Shown here: in pieces, positions 1-11,754 of the stretch
How positions within the stretch are numbered: position 1 is the stretch's first letter
How the letters are laid out: each line of letters starts with the position of its first letter
Source: Staphylotrichum longicolle
Taxonomy: Eukaryota; Ascomycota; Sordariomycetes; Sordariales; Chaetomiaceae
Assembly: GCA_019096155.1 (NCBI GenBank)
Contig: JAHCVI010000005.1
Coordinates: 444,468-508,467 of the forward strand
Length of the DNA: 64,000 nucleotides
Direction of reading: 5' to 3'
Translations under genes and position numbers: made by a program
Notes under the pieces: model-generated
Told to the model about the DNA's origin: nothing
Database searches by the model: none
Seen by the model: only the letters and a program-made list of their open reading frames with translations

Positions 1-672
1 ATGAAGTTTACCTAACCTTCTGGAAGAACCTCGCGATTAAGGCTTTTGGTCGTGGTCGAGTTCTTCTCTACCTGCCCACGCCTTCTGAAGGCAATTTGCA
101 GCACGAGAATCCAAGGAGAGTTGGGTTCATTCCAAACCTGAGTTGTCCGTTTACCGGGATTATTTTATCTTCGAACGATCAGAACCCTGGTCATAGGTAA
201 TCTGTCTCTCGGGAAAGATGGGAAAAAAAGGGAGGGGGAGAGAGAGAGAAGCAAAGGAGGAAGGGAAGAGAAAACACAAAGAAAAATAGCACAACAACGT
301 CTCAAGTTATGAGATACCATCTAGAAATAAATCACTTTGAACCCACTGACTTATTATCTTCTTTTGTCTCTTTCGCAGGCGAAATTCTCAAGGGTGCAGT
401 GACCCCTGCCAGAGGGGCGCTTGGCGCTAACGCAGGGGCTACCTCAGCTCCCTTGGCTTCTTAGGCAACTCTCGGCGAATGAAATCGTGAGTCAGGCGAC
501 TCGGGGTGACCAGATGCAGACGCAGACGGGACCACTTCCCTCTTCGCCTTCCTTCCCTCCTTTCCCCACTTCTCCACTTCTTTACTGCTCCACTGCCTTC
601 AGGTCTTGGTACCGAAAGGGGAGTGCGACGAGCTTGACGACGATAGCCGCGAGAACCTCGAAAACCGTCTCT
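1..672. other. Gene-free left edge
   Basis: No convincing coding exon is seen. There is a purine-rich tract around 226-290 and a splice-acceptor-like pyrimidine run ending in CAG near 379. It may hold the 5' UTR, or an intron of the gene that starts at 673. Confidence 0.4.
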
Positions 673-1494
673 ATGGCTGCAGACTCCGAAGAGAAGTTTG
701 TTACCTGGGGTGATTTTGTTAGGCTCCGCAGATCTCAAGATAAGCAACTTGCGCGCGAGCTAGCCATTCTTCGCCGGCAGAACGCCAGTCTCCGGCGTGA
801 ACAGAAAGAACTCAAACTCGACAATCTGCGCATAGCGGCCCGATTCGACAACTACAAGCTGAAAACTCCGTTTCTGAAAATCAAACCCGTTCCTGCATAC
901 GACCCGAATCGGGTCATTGTCCTGCCGAACCCTGACCTGTTTCCCTGTCACGCCAAAGAGTTCTACGCCTTGAGGCATCCGTCAAATGATCGCCAGCGGG
1001 AGATGTTGTCGTATCTTGTCGACTTCTATGACATTCAACCCTCTGCTCCCAAAGACGGCGGTGGCAAAGAGGAGGCGCGGCCGAATGCGAGCAGCGAAAG
1101 AGCTGTTGAAATGTTAGAGGGGATTCTTGGCCTGGATGAGGACAATCTCATCAAGTTCGCTGAACAAGCCGCTGAGCGCCGGCGCAGTCCCAAGCGATGG
1201 ACCACAAAGCGTGCGCGGCCTCCAGCACTCCGTGAAGATGAGGCAGATCGGCGGCCTTCGAAGGTCAGGCGACGCCAGGCGCCAGCCGAGAAAATTCGCT
1301 CCTCCGGGGAGCTAAGCAATCCCCGGTGGGAATGGAGGCTTGGGACTCGCTCAACACCACCATCACAACGCCTGACGATCAACAACTTGCACAGGGCTCC
1401 TGTAAAGAATACAGGAGGAGTCGCAATGTCCGCATTGCCACAGACCGGCGCCTCAAGCTCAACTCGGCCATTCACGGAGCCCCGGAAACCATAA
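673..1494 (+). CDS. Hypothetical coiled-coil protein
   Basis: The 273-residue frame opens at the ATG at 673; the frame continues upstream to 421 only from a TTG, and that part is low-complexity, so the ATG is preferred. The N-terminal half looks like a real protein: a charged amphipathic stretch at about residues 15-58 (repeated Leu/Arg/Glu/Lys) predicts a short coiled coil, followed by a conserved-looking block with PVPAYDPNR and a small alpha-helical segment at about 140-165. The C-terminal 100 residues are basic and disordered, and may be a spliced exon read through. I do not recognise the family. A nuclear or scaffold role would be a guess. Confidence 0.5.
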   Translation: MAADSEEKFVTWGDFVRLRRSQDKQLARELAILRRQNASLRREQKELKLDNLRIAARFDNYKLKTPFLKIKPVPAYDPNRVIVLPNPDLFPCHAKEFYALRHPSNDRQREMLSYLVDFYDIQPSAPKDGGGKEEARPNASSERAVEMLEGILGLDEDNLIKFAEQAAERRRSPKRWTTKRARPPALREDEADRRPSKVRRRQAPAEKIRSSGELSNPRWEWRLGTRSTPPSQRLTINNLHRAPVKNTGGVAMSALPQTGASSSTRPFTEPRKP

Positions 1495-1835
1495 CGCCTC
1501 TCTACACCATGATTTTCATTCCCTCGTCTTCCTTTGTTCATGCAGCTATGTTATCGTTGAATTATTCCGCGCACCTGTCTCTTTACATTCATTTGGCTGG
1601 GTTTTGGTCAGTATGCTCCACATTGCTGCAATGGTCACGGTTGGGGGACTTTCCATTGGCTTGGAGCTTGGATTTGTGGGCAGTGCTTTGTATTCATTAA
1701 TAATAAGGTATTATCTCATAAGTACGCGAAAAGTGTCCGATCCGGATCATAAGACCACCTCTCCAGTTTCAAATCCAAGATAGTTTCTTCCACAGTGCAA
1801 TCGATTCTACATCACAAACTACCGGTCGCCCGACA

Positions 1836-2947
1836 ATGGCAAGCCGTGCATCCAACAACCCGGGCTCGGCTCCCGGGCCGTTCGTCCCAGGCATTCTCGT
1901 ATCCGAGTTCATTGGCAGGTGTGTTCTCCCAACCTTTGATGGTGTAGATGGTTGATTTTGTGATTGGTGAATCGCATACTCTGATGGGTTGAAATTGACA
2001 TTAAGTGCACGTTCCAGGGACCGCAAAACGCAGACCCGTGGATGGTCAGCTCTTTGGGATGCCGCTCAAAACAACCTGTGGGATCGGGGGAAACCATCTC
2101 CGGCTCTCATGGATCTCATTGAATCCAACACGGATCTGATACCACAAGCGAATGGACAAGGCGGGAGCAGACCAAGGGTTTTGGTTCCAGTAAGTGGTCC
2201 TGCCCCCAAAACGGGCTTCTCTTCGTCCAGTGCCCTTCGCACATTGAAACAGGGGACTAAAGGGCCGCTTTCAAGGGCTGCGGGAAAGGATACGATGTCG
2301 TGATGCTGGCTCTTCACGGGTATGACGCATATGGTTTGGATGTCTCCCCGAAAGGAGTCGAAACTGCCCGGGAGTATGCGGCATCCCAACTTGCAGCGCC
2401 GTCCGAGCACAACTGGGCAAACACCACCATTCAGGAAAAGCACTCGGTTGCCGGTCGGGGCGAAGCCAAGTTTGTGACTGGTGATTTCTTCGCCAATGAC
2501 TGGCAGAAGGACTGTTGCTCGGAGGGCGAGGATTTTCGCGGGTTTGACCTCATCTACGACTACACGGTAAGTCACAGTGTTTGCGAATGAACTGAGCCTT
2601 GGTTGACTTGGGTGCAGTTTTGTGTGCTCTCCTGCCAGAAATGCGCCAGGACTGGGCTCGGCGGATGAGCGAGCCTCCTTGCGCCGTCGGGGGTGTTGAT
2701 TTGCCTCGAGTTCCCGCTCTATAAGGACCTCAAGCTCCCAGGACCGCCTTGGGGGCTCCGAGAAGGCATTTACTGGAACCTACTGGCTGCGGGCAATGGA
2801 GTGATTGACAATGAAGAGGATGCACAAGCTGCGACTCAAGTCAAAGCCGGAGGAGCCTTCACGAGACTCAAGTACATCCAACCGGCACATTCATATGAGG
2901 TCGCCAACGGAACCGACATGTTGAGCATCTGGGCGCTGAAATCCTGA
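1836..2947 (+). pseudogene. TPMT-family thiol methyltransferase, frameshifted
   Basis: SAM-dependent thiopurine/thiol S-methyltransferase family. Exons: 1836-1918, about 2018 (or 2006) to 2189, 2276-2566, 2618-2947; both acceptors for intron 1 keep phase. Family signatures are clear: WDRGKPSPAL near the N-terminus, VP-GCGKGYDV (motif I, joined across intron 2), GLDVSPKGVE (motif II), FDLIYDYT, and the C-terminal LEFPLYKD and GPPWGL. In the last exon the family sequence LCALLPEMRQDWARRMSE is present only in another frame: one T appears to be missing at 2618-2621 and one C extra at 2674-2675, and the phase-correct frame meets a TGA at about 2666. The two shifts cancel, so the C-terminus returns in frame. 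This is either a decaying gene or sequencing error in short homopolymers. Such enzymes detoxify thiols or sulfide in fungi. Confidence 0.7.
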
Positions 2948-3617
2948 GACAACGACCGTTGAGAACCAAATTGAGTCGCATTCAGACCATGCTCCGTGCC
3001 GTAACCTTGCACGGGGTTCCGAGTAAATAAGCTCCGAGAATCTGGGACTCTGCTGCAACCCTACCGCGCAGCACCCACACAGATCCGCTGAGTAAAGCTT
3101 AAATGGAGTGTATTTAATTAATTGACCGGGCCTTTATTCTCCCGCGTCATTAACCGGACGAGTCGGTGACCGTTGGGGAACCCAGAATGCTACGGTAACC
3201 TGGGGAACGGTCCAACGCTAAGCTGGCCTACACAGACGGGACTCGCAATGTCAGGTATTAGTCAACGGCCGTTACGCTCGGGTTCAGGGTGGGAATGACA
3301 TCAAAGTCCACCAAAGGGGAGCGGTGCGTCAGTTAGCTTGGGTCCAATCTCCAAGACTATCCTCGACTGGGCCACCCAACGTCAAGTCTTGGCCGGTTCC
3401 CAAAATGACACGGCACGAGCCGCGTGTCATGAGCAAAGTGCCGGACAAGGCACCGCAAGCGACCCAAGCACGCGGATTCCCGATATTAAACAAAGTCACT
3501 TACTGTGTATAAATCTCCCCACTGCCGTCAGTTACATCCCGTACCTTACTGGACCTCACCAGCCCGGAACCCATCAACCAACTCACCCACACCGATCCCT
3601 AAGCCAGACTCCTCACC
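2948..3617. other. Intergenic region
   Basis: No gene is seen. The right part is the promoter of the secreted-protein gene at 3618. Confidence 0.4.
3508..3514 (+). promoter_or_regulatory. TATA-box candidate for the secreted protein at 3618
   Basis: TATAAAT lies 104 bp upstream of the ATG at 3618, a normal distance for a fungal TATA promoter with a short 5' UTR. Confidence 0.4.
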
Positions 3618-4342
3618 ATGCCCCGTCCACAACCTCTCCTCCCAACCTTGACCTCCCTCCTCCTCCTCCCCGCCCTCCTCTCTTTCTCCACCCTCACCGC
3701 CGCCGTCAACACCCAACACGACGTAACCCTCGACTTCACCGGCCGCGCGCAGATCCACGTGCTCAACACGACGGACCTCACCAAGGCGTCGCCCCTCGCC
3801 GACCGCATCGGCTGCCTCGACGCGCACGGCATGCTGACTTCGACAGAAGAGGACTGCGCCGTCTTCACGCGCCTGAGCGACCTGCCCTACACGCTCTCCA
3901 CGCCCGCGGGCAACTGCAGCTTCCGCGACGAGAACATGCCGCTGAACCGGGACAGCGTGTACGGGCGCAACACGCACGCTTGGTCGTGCGGGCGGGGGGC
4001 GGGCGGGGAGGACAAGGGGGTGGAGTATTATTACACGATTGTCAGTGTCCCTCCTTTATTTTTTGCATTATTTTTACCATTTTTTTCGTCTTGCTCCGTC
4101 TGTTTTGTTCTTTTTCCTGGAGAGGGGAGAGTGTGTTAATGGACGTGGAGCAGAATGGGTTGAACTACCCGTTTGTGTGCAACGGGAATCTGAATTGCTA
4201 CTACGACACGCTGGACGCGAGGCCGGCGGAGACGGGCGGGCCGTTGCCGGTGTGGCAGTTCTTTTGGGGCAGCCAGCAGTTTGACGTGGCCAAGGGCATT
4301 TCGCGGGTGGCGTGGTTGTGGGCGCCGGTGCCGAAGGAATAG
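3618..4342 (+). CDS. Small secreted cysteine-containing protein
   Basis: Two exons, 3618-4040 and 4154-4342, separated by a 113-nt T-rich intron (gtcagt...gagcag), give a 203-residue product. Residues 1-28 form a strong signal peptide (Leu/Pro-rich hydrophobic core ending at about ALLSFSTLTAA). The mature part has seven cysteines, including GC, DC, NCSF, WSC and VCNGNLNC, and one or two N-glycosylation sequons (NTT, NCS). The ATG sits in a good context (CACCATGC). I do not recognise a catalytic motif. It is likely an extracellular or cell-wall protein; a candidate effector or wall protein is all that can be said. Confidence 0.65.
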
Positions 4343-4991
4343 AGGTGTGAACGGGGGTTGTGATGCGTTGGCGATGGGCGATCGCGGGTGGATGAGGGAG
4401 GTTGGATCTCGGTTGGTTGTTATATTCTGGTGATACCTCTAACCATACCGGGGCCTGGTGTGGATATGAAAGAGCATTCTTGCAACCCACCTGAGGTCGA
4501 GATGAGATATCGTGTGCGCAGCTTTGGCCATCGTCCCTGCCAATTCCTGGTCCCTCCTCTGCCGGGGAATCAAGGGATGTTGTGAACGATCAATTCCAGA
4601 CTCATCCAGACGGCGGTGGAGCAGGCAAGGTGTAAATCGCTTAACATAGGGGTATCTATTTAACGCTGTCGTATCTCTTGCTCCCAGATCCTGATCGCAC
4701 ATCGACAGCAGATCGCCCTAATCAGGACTGAGGTGGCACTAACCAATGTTGATGTGCGAGGCCGGCTACTCAGATCCGAATCTGTCAGGACCAATGTCGG
4801 GAAACCGTCGTAGACCCTCTTAGCCGGCCTGTCCTGGGTCTCACTGCTCGAGTAGAGGTCTTCCCTCACTGACCGACATACCCTCAGAATCCTCGGTGTG
4901 CTCCTGTCGTTCTTGCGTTGACCCACGAGGTTCATCTCTTTGCGGGCCATCCGCGCGAAACAGTGCTTTCATCTTCCCAGTGCCTTAGCCC
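4343..4991. other. Intergenic region
   Basis: This lies between two converging genes and should hold both 3' UTRs. No supported coding sequence is seen. Confidence 0.4.
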
Positions 4992-6543
4992 TCAGTTGGC
5001 GAAAATCCTCACATTAAGATCCACGCTGCCCGTTGCGATGACGCAACGTATTTGCGCGTCTGGCACGACTGCCTTCTTGGCTGCACCGTTTGCCTCGCCC
5101 CCTTGCCCTTCGGCACCGTTGGCCACGGGCACATCCTTGACCACCGAAGGCGCCCACCTGATGCATTGCACAAAGTGGCCATGGGCGTCCGATATTGTCT
5201 TGACGCACCTCCCTTCTTGCGCGAGATCCCAGCACCTGAGGGTGTAGTCGTCGGCGACCGAGATCAGATATTTGCCGCCAGGATGGAAGACCAAGCCCCG
5301 AACCCAGTTGTCGTGTCCAACCAAGATCTTTATGCAAGTGCCCCGTGCGTCCCATAGCCGGATAGTTTTGTCTCTTGAACCGGTCGCCATGAACTCGACC
5401 GCGCTGGTGGGAGGCGGCTTCTTCACACCGGCGATCGCAGCCAAGTGGGGGTACGCCGCGGGCGGTGCAATCGTGCAGCACAGGACGACGTGTTCGTGAC
5501 CAATTAGTGTCGTCTTCGGTTCCGGGTTGGCTATCGATATGTCCCAGAGTCGGCCCGTGTAGTCGTCGCTTGTTGACAGGATGAATCGGCCATCGATCGA
5601 CGGGCAAACATCGCGTACCCACTCGGCGTGGCCCCTTAGCGTCTTTACACAGTACCCTGTACTCACGTCCCATATCCTGAGGGTTTTGTCTCGACTCGCG
5701 CTCACCAGCAGGTTGCCAGCGCCGCCGGCGACGCCCGACGGGATGAATCGCACTGCACTGACGCTGTGGTCGTGACCAGGCAAAGTCCGGATGTTCTTGT
5801 AGTCGTCTGAAGGGTCCCATAACTTGATGGTAAGATCTGAACTGCATGATGCGAGCAGTGTATTTCCACGCGGACCCCCAAAATCGACATCCAAGACCGC
5901 TTTCGTGTGCCCCTTGATCGTACGTTCTAGTTCCCCCAACTCCCAGTCCCAAATTTTGATCGTCTGGTCCTCGGAGCCAGAAGCGAGCGAGGAAAAGACA
6001 GGGTGGAAAGCGACGCACGTGATGGGATTTCGGTGCGATTGTAGCGTGTGTCGTGCCGGCGATTTTGGGCAGCAGTTAATCGGGTCCTTGTTCTGTCGTG
6101 ATGTCGGGGTCGCGTTATCTAGCTCTGACTGGAGGGCGGAATTGCGCGACTCGAGGTCCATTATCTAAAATGAAGCATTGTTAGAACAGGACCTGCGCGC
6201 CCGGGTGGCAGACTGGGCGTCAAGGTGACGGCGTGCTGCAAGGTGTCGACGTGGCTGCCCACCTTTTTTTGTAGCCTGACAACACTTGTCCACTTCTTTT
6301 CCAACAGACCCTCGTACTTCTTTGCAGTGGCAGCATCGAAGACATCCTCTCCAAGACCGAGTTCAGCTCGCAACGCGGCGGCTGTGCTTGTGAGGTTGTT
6401 GGAGCTAAGGTAGGCAATGAGGGCTCGGTGTCTGCGCGTGTCGCCCGTCAGCGCCCGCTCTTGACATGTCGACGACTCCCAATCAAGTCCGTAAGCAAAA
6501 CCTACAGCTCCTCAGCCTGCCGAGGCGTCAACAGCTGAGACAT
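4992..6543 (-). CDS. PAC1: Nuclear distribution protein PAC1 / LIS1 (NudF)
   Basis: Dynein regulator that binds the dynein motor and NudE and is needed for nuclear migration and hyphal growth. Three exons: 6543-6506, 6431-6263 and 6164-4992 (459 aa, the usual LIS1 length). The first short exon encodes [13 protein letters not shown]; exon 2 carries the LisH dimerisation motif ([17 protein letters not shown], about residues 15-40) and reaches VVRLQKK; exon 3 starts IMDLESRN, giving the coiled coil (about 65-90). Then come seven WD40 repeats (about 113-459) with repeated KIWD, KLWD, RIWD, RLWD and CWD ends and the diagnostic GHDNWVRGL. Both introns have clean GT-AG borders and the frame is intact. 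Conserved single-copy gene. Confidence 0.95.
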
Positions 6544-8065
6544 TGTAGAGGCGCGCAGCGCAATCTAGGTCCCTCGCTGTGCGGGTGGCTGGCGGAGACG
6601 GGCAAATCGCAAATCGCGGGGAGATCAAATTGGCGGTCACAGCGCAGGGAGGTCGTTCGTTCGCTTCGGCGCGGAGGAGAGCTATCAGGAGTTCGGGCCA
6701 AAATGGGTAATCCAAAGGTCCATGGCCGTTCTCAAAATCTCATCGGTTTGTTCTCGGGACGCAAGTCGCAGACGAAGGGACGGAGCTGCTCAGGTGATGC
6801 GAAGGTTTTGGTCGTTTCGGTTGACAGATCCACGGTGAGGGGAGGACCCAGTGTGGGTATCGGGCTGTCGAGAGGAGTGCCACCTCGGATTTGCGCAAGC
6901 GAATGCAGTGACGTGAGTTGTTATTTGGATAAGTGCGTTGGGGAACCAGGTTGCCGAGAAGCTTCCAGTGATCAACAGATACTGTTCGGGGCGGTTTATC
7001 TCCAAGACGTGGAATGGCGGGGCAAAGGGACTTGAAACTGTGGAATTATTCGGGCTCCTTCTGGCTCGTTTGTTGTTCGCTGCAGCTGCTGCCCTGCCGA
7101 ACCTGTCGTGCCTGTGGTGAGCTGTCAGGTCGAGAACGAGGCCTGCCACCAGCTGGCAAGGCGCGCTGTCGGCTGCAGGGGCCAATGGCGAAGTGACATC
7201 ACCCACCCCAGCCAAAGCTGTGGGTCCTGCCGGGTTTCTCCAGCAATGCACTGGCCCGTCCCAAAGTCGGCACATGTCAACAAGCCCAACGGCCAAATCA
7301 GGCGTCGCGCCCCGCAGTGGTGCGTCGAGCAGCAGAGCAAGAGCCACACAAACAACGCAGGAGTTGCTGCAGAGAGTAAATATTTTGACCGCTCCTGCAA
7401 GCCTGCGCCTTCTTCAGGGGAGCCCTTGGCAGTATCTCGCCGCTTGCGGAATATTCTCGACCTGGTCCCGTTCTGGAGTAGCTCGCGCCCTTCTCGGTGT
7501 GCTGGCAGCAGCGAATTCACACTCACCCACATTTGTCCCGCTTGACCCCAGCAACGGGCAAAAGCCAGGGTCGCCCTGACAAGTCCCTCCCTGCACCACC
7601 CCAAGCAGAAATCTTGAGCGGCAACCACAACAACCCTTCGACAACAACGACCTGCCGAGTACTGCGCCTTCCGCAGCGCATTCCAGAACCAGCGACCAAG
7701 GCAAACAGCCCCGCGAACCGAGCTTCAACCTGCACAAAGCAGGAGCAACAGCAGCGACACTCTGCGCCTGCACTTGCCTGACCTTTGCATTGTAGGTATG
7801 TCCCCGGTGTCCCTGGACGAATCGACGGCCAGGACAACATCGCCTTGCTGTGCCCGCTCTTCATGCGCTTCCGCCGGCCGATATGGGCGGTCGCAGAAAC
7901 CCCTGCTGGCTACAGAGACTGATTAGAAGGATTGTCTGTTTAGGCCGCAAGCGACGGTGCTCCGAAACCACCGATCACTCCAACCCGAGACAAGACGAAC
8001 CTTTCCCCGATTCTTCTCCACCCAAACCCCTCTCGCCGGTTTCCAAATACAGACCCAAGCCCAAG
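6544..8065. other. Divergent promoter and long leader between PAC1 and STU2
   Basis: About 1.5 kb without a supported gene. The open frames here are antisense to each other and have no recognisable domain. The region must contain both promoters; the CA-rich stretch 7560-7800 looks like a fungal 5' UTR. Confidence 0.45.
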
Positions 8066-10965
8066 ATGGCCGAAGAAGAAGATTTTAGCTCCCTGCCCCT
8101 GGTGGATCGTTGGGTACACAAGGTACGGCCCCTGGTGGTCACCCCACCCGACCGCATGCTGAACGCACGTCTTCACATGTAGGTGTGGAAAGTCCGGAAG
8201 CAGGCATACGAAGAGGCGGCGCAGCTGTTCGAGAAGACGCCCGACGAGTACGACCCAGCATTCCGGCCCTTCATTCAAGACCCGAGTTTATGGAAGTCGG
8301 CAGCGGCCGATTCGAACGTGGCCGCACAACAGGACGGCCTCGGTGCTCTCTGCGCATTCCTCAAGTTCGGCGGCCGCGATGGTGCGCTACGAGCCCGGCA
8401 AAATGCAGTGACTCCTATCGCCGAGAAATGCCTTTCTTCTACCCGAGCAGCCACAAAAGCATCCGCCCTCGAGGCGTTGCTTCTCTTTATCGAGGTCGAT
8501 GTGCCCGGCCCAGTGATCGAGGAAATCCTACCCGTGCTTTCCAGCAAGCAGCCCAAGGTTGTCGCGGCGGCACTTGCGTCACTAACACAGATCTACCACA
8601 ACTACGGCTGCAAGATTGCGGATCCCAAGCCGGTGCTCAAGATCCTGCCAAAAGTCTTTGGCCACGCAGACAAGAATGTTCGAGCGGAAGCCACAAACCT
8701 GGCGGTCGAGTTCTACCGATGGCTGCGCGACGCGATGAAGCCCATGTTTTGGAACGACCTGAAGCCGACACAGCAGAACGACCTCGAGGCACAGTTCGAG
8801 AAAGTCAAGGCAGAGGGCGCTCCTAAGCAAGAACGACTCCTGCGATCCCAGCAAGCCGCCCAGGAGCGCGCACCAGCCGGCGGCGCAGATGAGGGCTACG
8901 AGGACGACGGTGGAGACGTTGAGGAACCGGGCGAGGTTGACGCGTTCGATCTAGCGGAGCCGCAAGATGTGATAAGCAAGGTGCCTAAGGACTTCTACGA
9001 CAACTTGGCTTCGTCCAAGTGGAAAGAGAGGAAAGAGGCACTCGAGGCTCTGTACGCCATCGTCAACGTGCCCAGGATCAAGGACGCCGATTTCAACGAG
9101 ATCAACCGGTGCTTGGCCAAGTGCATGAAGGATGCCAACATTGCAGTCGTCACGCAGGCAGCCCAGTGTATTGAGCTGCTGGCCAAGGGCCTGCGCAAAG
9201 GCTACGCCAAGTACCGCTCCACGGTGATGCAGCCCATCATGGAAAGGCTGAAGGAGAAGAAGCAGGTTGTGGCTGACGCGCTCGGTCTTGCGCTGGACGC
9301 CGTCTTCCTGTCAACCGACCTTACCGAGTGCCTCGAGGACATCACAACATATCTCGTCCACAAGAACCCCCAGATCAAGGAAGGCACCATGAAGTTTCTC
9401 GTTAGGTGTCTACGGACGACAAGAGACGTTCCCAGCAAACAGGAAATTGCGACTATCGTTGAATCAGCCAAGAAACTGCTTTCTGAATCAAGCGAGGCGC
9501 TACGTTCCGGGGGTGCCGAAATCTTGGGAACCATCATGAAGATCATTGGCGAGCGAGCTATGAACCCGCATCTCGAGGGCCTCGACGACATCCGCAAGAC
9601 CAAAGTCAAGGAATTCTACGAAACGGCCGAAGTCAAGGCCAAGGACAAGCCAAAACCGCCACCACCGGCGGCCCGGGCGCCTCCAGGTGGTCCCAAGAAG
9701 CCGATGGGCACGGTGGTCAGAAAGGGGCCCCCTGGGTTGAAGAAGGCTCCTGCGCCGGCTGCGGCTGCGGCCGCACCTCCCCCAGAGCCTGCGGCCGCAC
9801 CCGCCGCACCCCGGCCTGGTCCAGGAAGCAAGCTCGGCATGCCGAAACCTGGCGGTCTCGGCGGTCTCAAAGCCCCCCAGAAGCGTACACTCGGGCCACC
9901 CGGAGCCGCTTCACCGCGCCGGCCGGCCCCGGCGCCGTCACCTCCTCCGATGGAAGAAGAGCTGCCAGCATCGCCGCCACCCGTAAAACCAGCACCACGT
10001 CTTGGGCTTGGTCGCGGTGGTCTCGCCGGCCGCTCACTCGCGAAACCTGCTGCTCCTTCGATGCCCGCGGCGCCACCCTCCCCAACGCCTGCTTCGTCAG
10101 GCTTAACAGCCATCGAGCGAGCCGAACTGGAAGAGCTTCGGACGGCAAACGAGCGCCTACACAAGCAAGTGGACGATGCTAGGCACGAGCGGTCCAAGCT
10201 CATGTCAGAAATCCAAGAGCTCAAGAACCAGAATGCGGGCCTCATCGAGGACCACACGCGGGACGTTCTTTCGATCAAGGCGAAAGAAACCCAGCTCGTC
10301 CGCGCGCGCAGCGACGCCGAGGCAGCAGAGCAGACCAACGACCGGCTGCGCCGCGAACTCGAACGCCTCAAGCGCGCTCTCAACAAGGCAGAGGCTCTCA
10401 ACGCCATGAGCGGCCCAACCAGCCCCGGCCCCGGCTCTCCCGGCCTTGGCTTCCGCACCATGAGCCCGACCCACGACGACGGCATCTACCGCGACGCATC
10501 CACCGCGAGCCGGAACCGCATGAGCATGGCCAGCACGCTGAGCGAGGAGAAGGAAAACGGCGACAACGGCATGCCCCACCCGCGCAGCAAGGCGCTCAGC
10601 CCGGAGCTTAGGGGTTACACAGGCAGCAACGCCAGCAGCGGGCGCGGGAGTCCGGCGCGCGGGTTCAGGCGGGACGTGAGCATGGAGGAGAAGGAACCGC
10701 GGGGTGCCGAGATGGGATATGGAGGGTATGCGGACCGGGCGGGCAGCAGAACGGGCAGCCGCACGGGTGGGCGAGAGACACCGTCGAGTGCCACGGGGGG
10801 CACGGCGACGTCGGGAATGGAGAGCTGGAAGAGGGCGGCCGAGGTTACGAGCCAGTTGAAGGCGAGAATCGAACAGATGAAGGTGCGTTCCCCGCATGGT
10901 TGCGATTGGATGACGGCTGGGTACTGATAAAGACACAGGCGAAACAAGCCAGCAGGCCGCAGTAG
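8066..10965 (+). CDS. STU2: Microtubule polymerase, XMAP215/Stu2/Alp14 family
   Basis: Catalyses tubulin addition at microtubule plus ends and acts at spindle pole bodies and kinetochores. Exons: 8066-8122 (MAEEEDFSSLPLVDRWVHK), 8183-10882 and 10939-10965 (AKQASRPQ, stop), giving 927 aa. Two TOG HEAT-repeat domains lie at about residues 1-235 and 275-505 (first with RWVHKVWKVRKQAYEEA, second with SSKWKERKEALEAL). A basic Pro/Ala-rich linker (about 510-650) follows, then a coiled coil (about 660-745) and a Ser/Gly-rich disordered tail. The domain order and two-TOG form match fungal members, which dimerise through the coiled coil. Start ATG at 8066 begins the TOG1 helix directly. No frame damage over 2.7 kb. 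Confidence 0.93.
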
Positions 10966-11658
10966 AGTGGCTATACCACTGGCAAAGAGGCATCCTCTGC
11001 CGCCGGTGAGGTTGGGCCGGGGACTGGGGGCGTGCCTTCCACCTCCAGGCCCATATCTCCCCCCAAGGCAGCCTGACTCAGCATTTCCCAGCTGTTGAAC
11101 TGTTGTGGCGTGTTTGGGATTGTTTTGTTCCCGACGGGGGTTTCGGTTCGCATGGTCCTGTTGCATTTTCACGGCGTTGGTTCGGGAGTCGGAACGGGAG
11201 CGCCGCCATACCCCCCTTTATGCCTTCGATATACCGTTTCCGCTATCTTGAGTTCTCCGGCAGCACGCAAATCTTGTGGTGGTGGTGGTGTTCAGCGTGT
11301 TGGGAGGGACTCTGCCGAAGATTTCCGTACTGCAAGCTTGGTTGGGAGTGGCAAGGCGGGGTGTTGGTGTTTGATGTTGGGATGTGTCCCTGGTGGGTGG
11401 GGAATGTAATGTTACATTACGATATTTTACGCGATGCTGAATCGGTGTTTGTTCTCAGATATCTGCCATTATGAGTCTGAAGCAAGTGATGAGTGACTAT
11501 GTGCGCAGGATTTAATCCTGCCGCGGAGCATTCCCGAGCATCTCAACGTCTGACCTGTTGTGGTTGCATCTTTAGCCCTGGTCTACGTGCATTCTGCATC
11601 TCCGGGTCCTGGCTGATATGCGGCGTTTGGCAGGTGTGACATCAACCAAATCCACTAA
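10966..11658. other. STU2 3' region
   Basis: Noncoding as far as can be seen, with G/T-rich sequence typical of a 3' UTR and no supported gene before the tRNA. Confidence 0.4.
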
Positions 11659-11744
11659 GCGCGGTTAGTTCAGTGGTTAGAATTCTCGCTTCCCATCTCC
11701 ACGTGGAATAGCGAGTGACCCGGGTTCGAATCCCGGATTGCGCA
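11659..11744 (+). tRNA. tRNA-Gly(CCC) with a 14-nt intron
   Basis: The 86-nt gene folds as a cloverleaf. The acceptor stem GCGCGGT pairs with ATTGCGC (two G-T wobbles) and is followed by discriminator A. The D-arm is TTAGTTCAGTGGTTAGAA; the anticodon stem is CTCGC/GCGAG; the T-arm is CCCGGGTTCGAATCCCGG with the TTCGAAT box B. The loop reads TTCCCA, with anticodon CCC at 11692-11694, and is interrupted at the canonical 37/38 site by an intron at 11696-11709. A T run at 11749-11754 would terminate Pol III. The isotype rests on the anticodon and on similarity to other fungal tRNA-Gly. Confidence 0.85.
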
Positions 11745-11748
11745 CATC

Positions 11749-11754
11749 TTTTTT
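11749..11754 (+). terminator. Pol III terminator of tRNA-Gly
   Basis: Six T residues lie four bases after the tRNA 3' end, the standard Pol III stop signal. Confidence 0.6.

Noticed and set aside
9616..10485. 289-codon antisense frame inside STU2
   Set aside because: It is the mirror of the GC-rich Pro/Ala linker, a usual artefact of high third-position GC.
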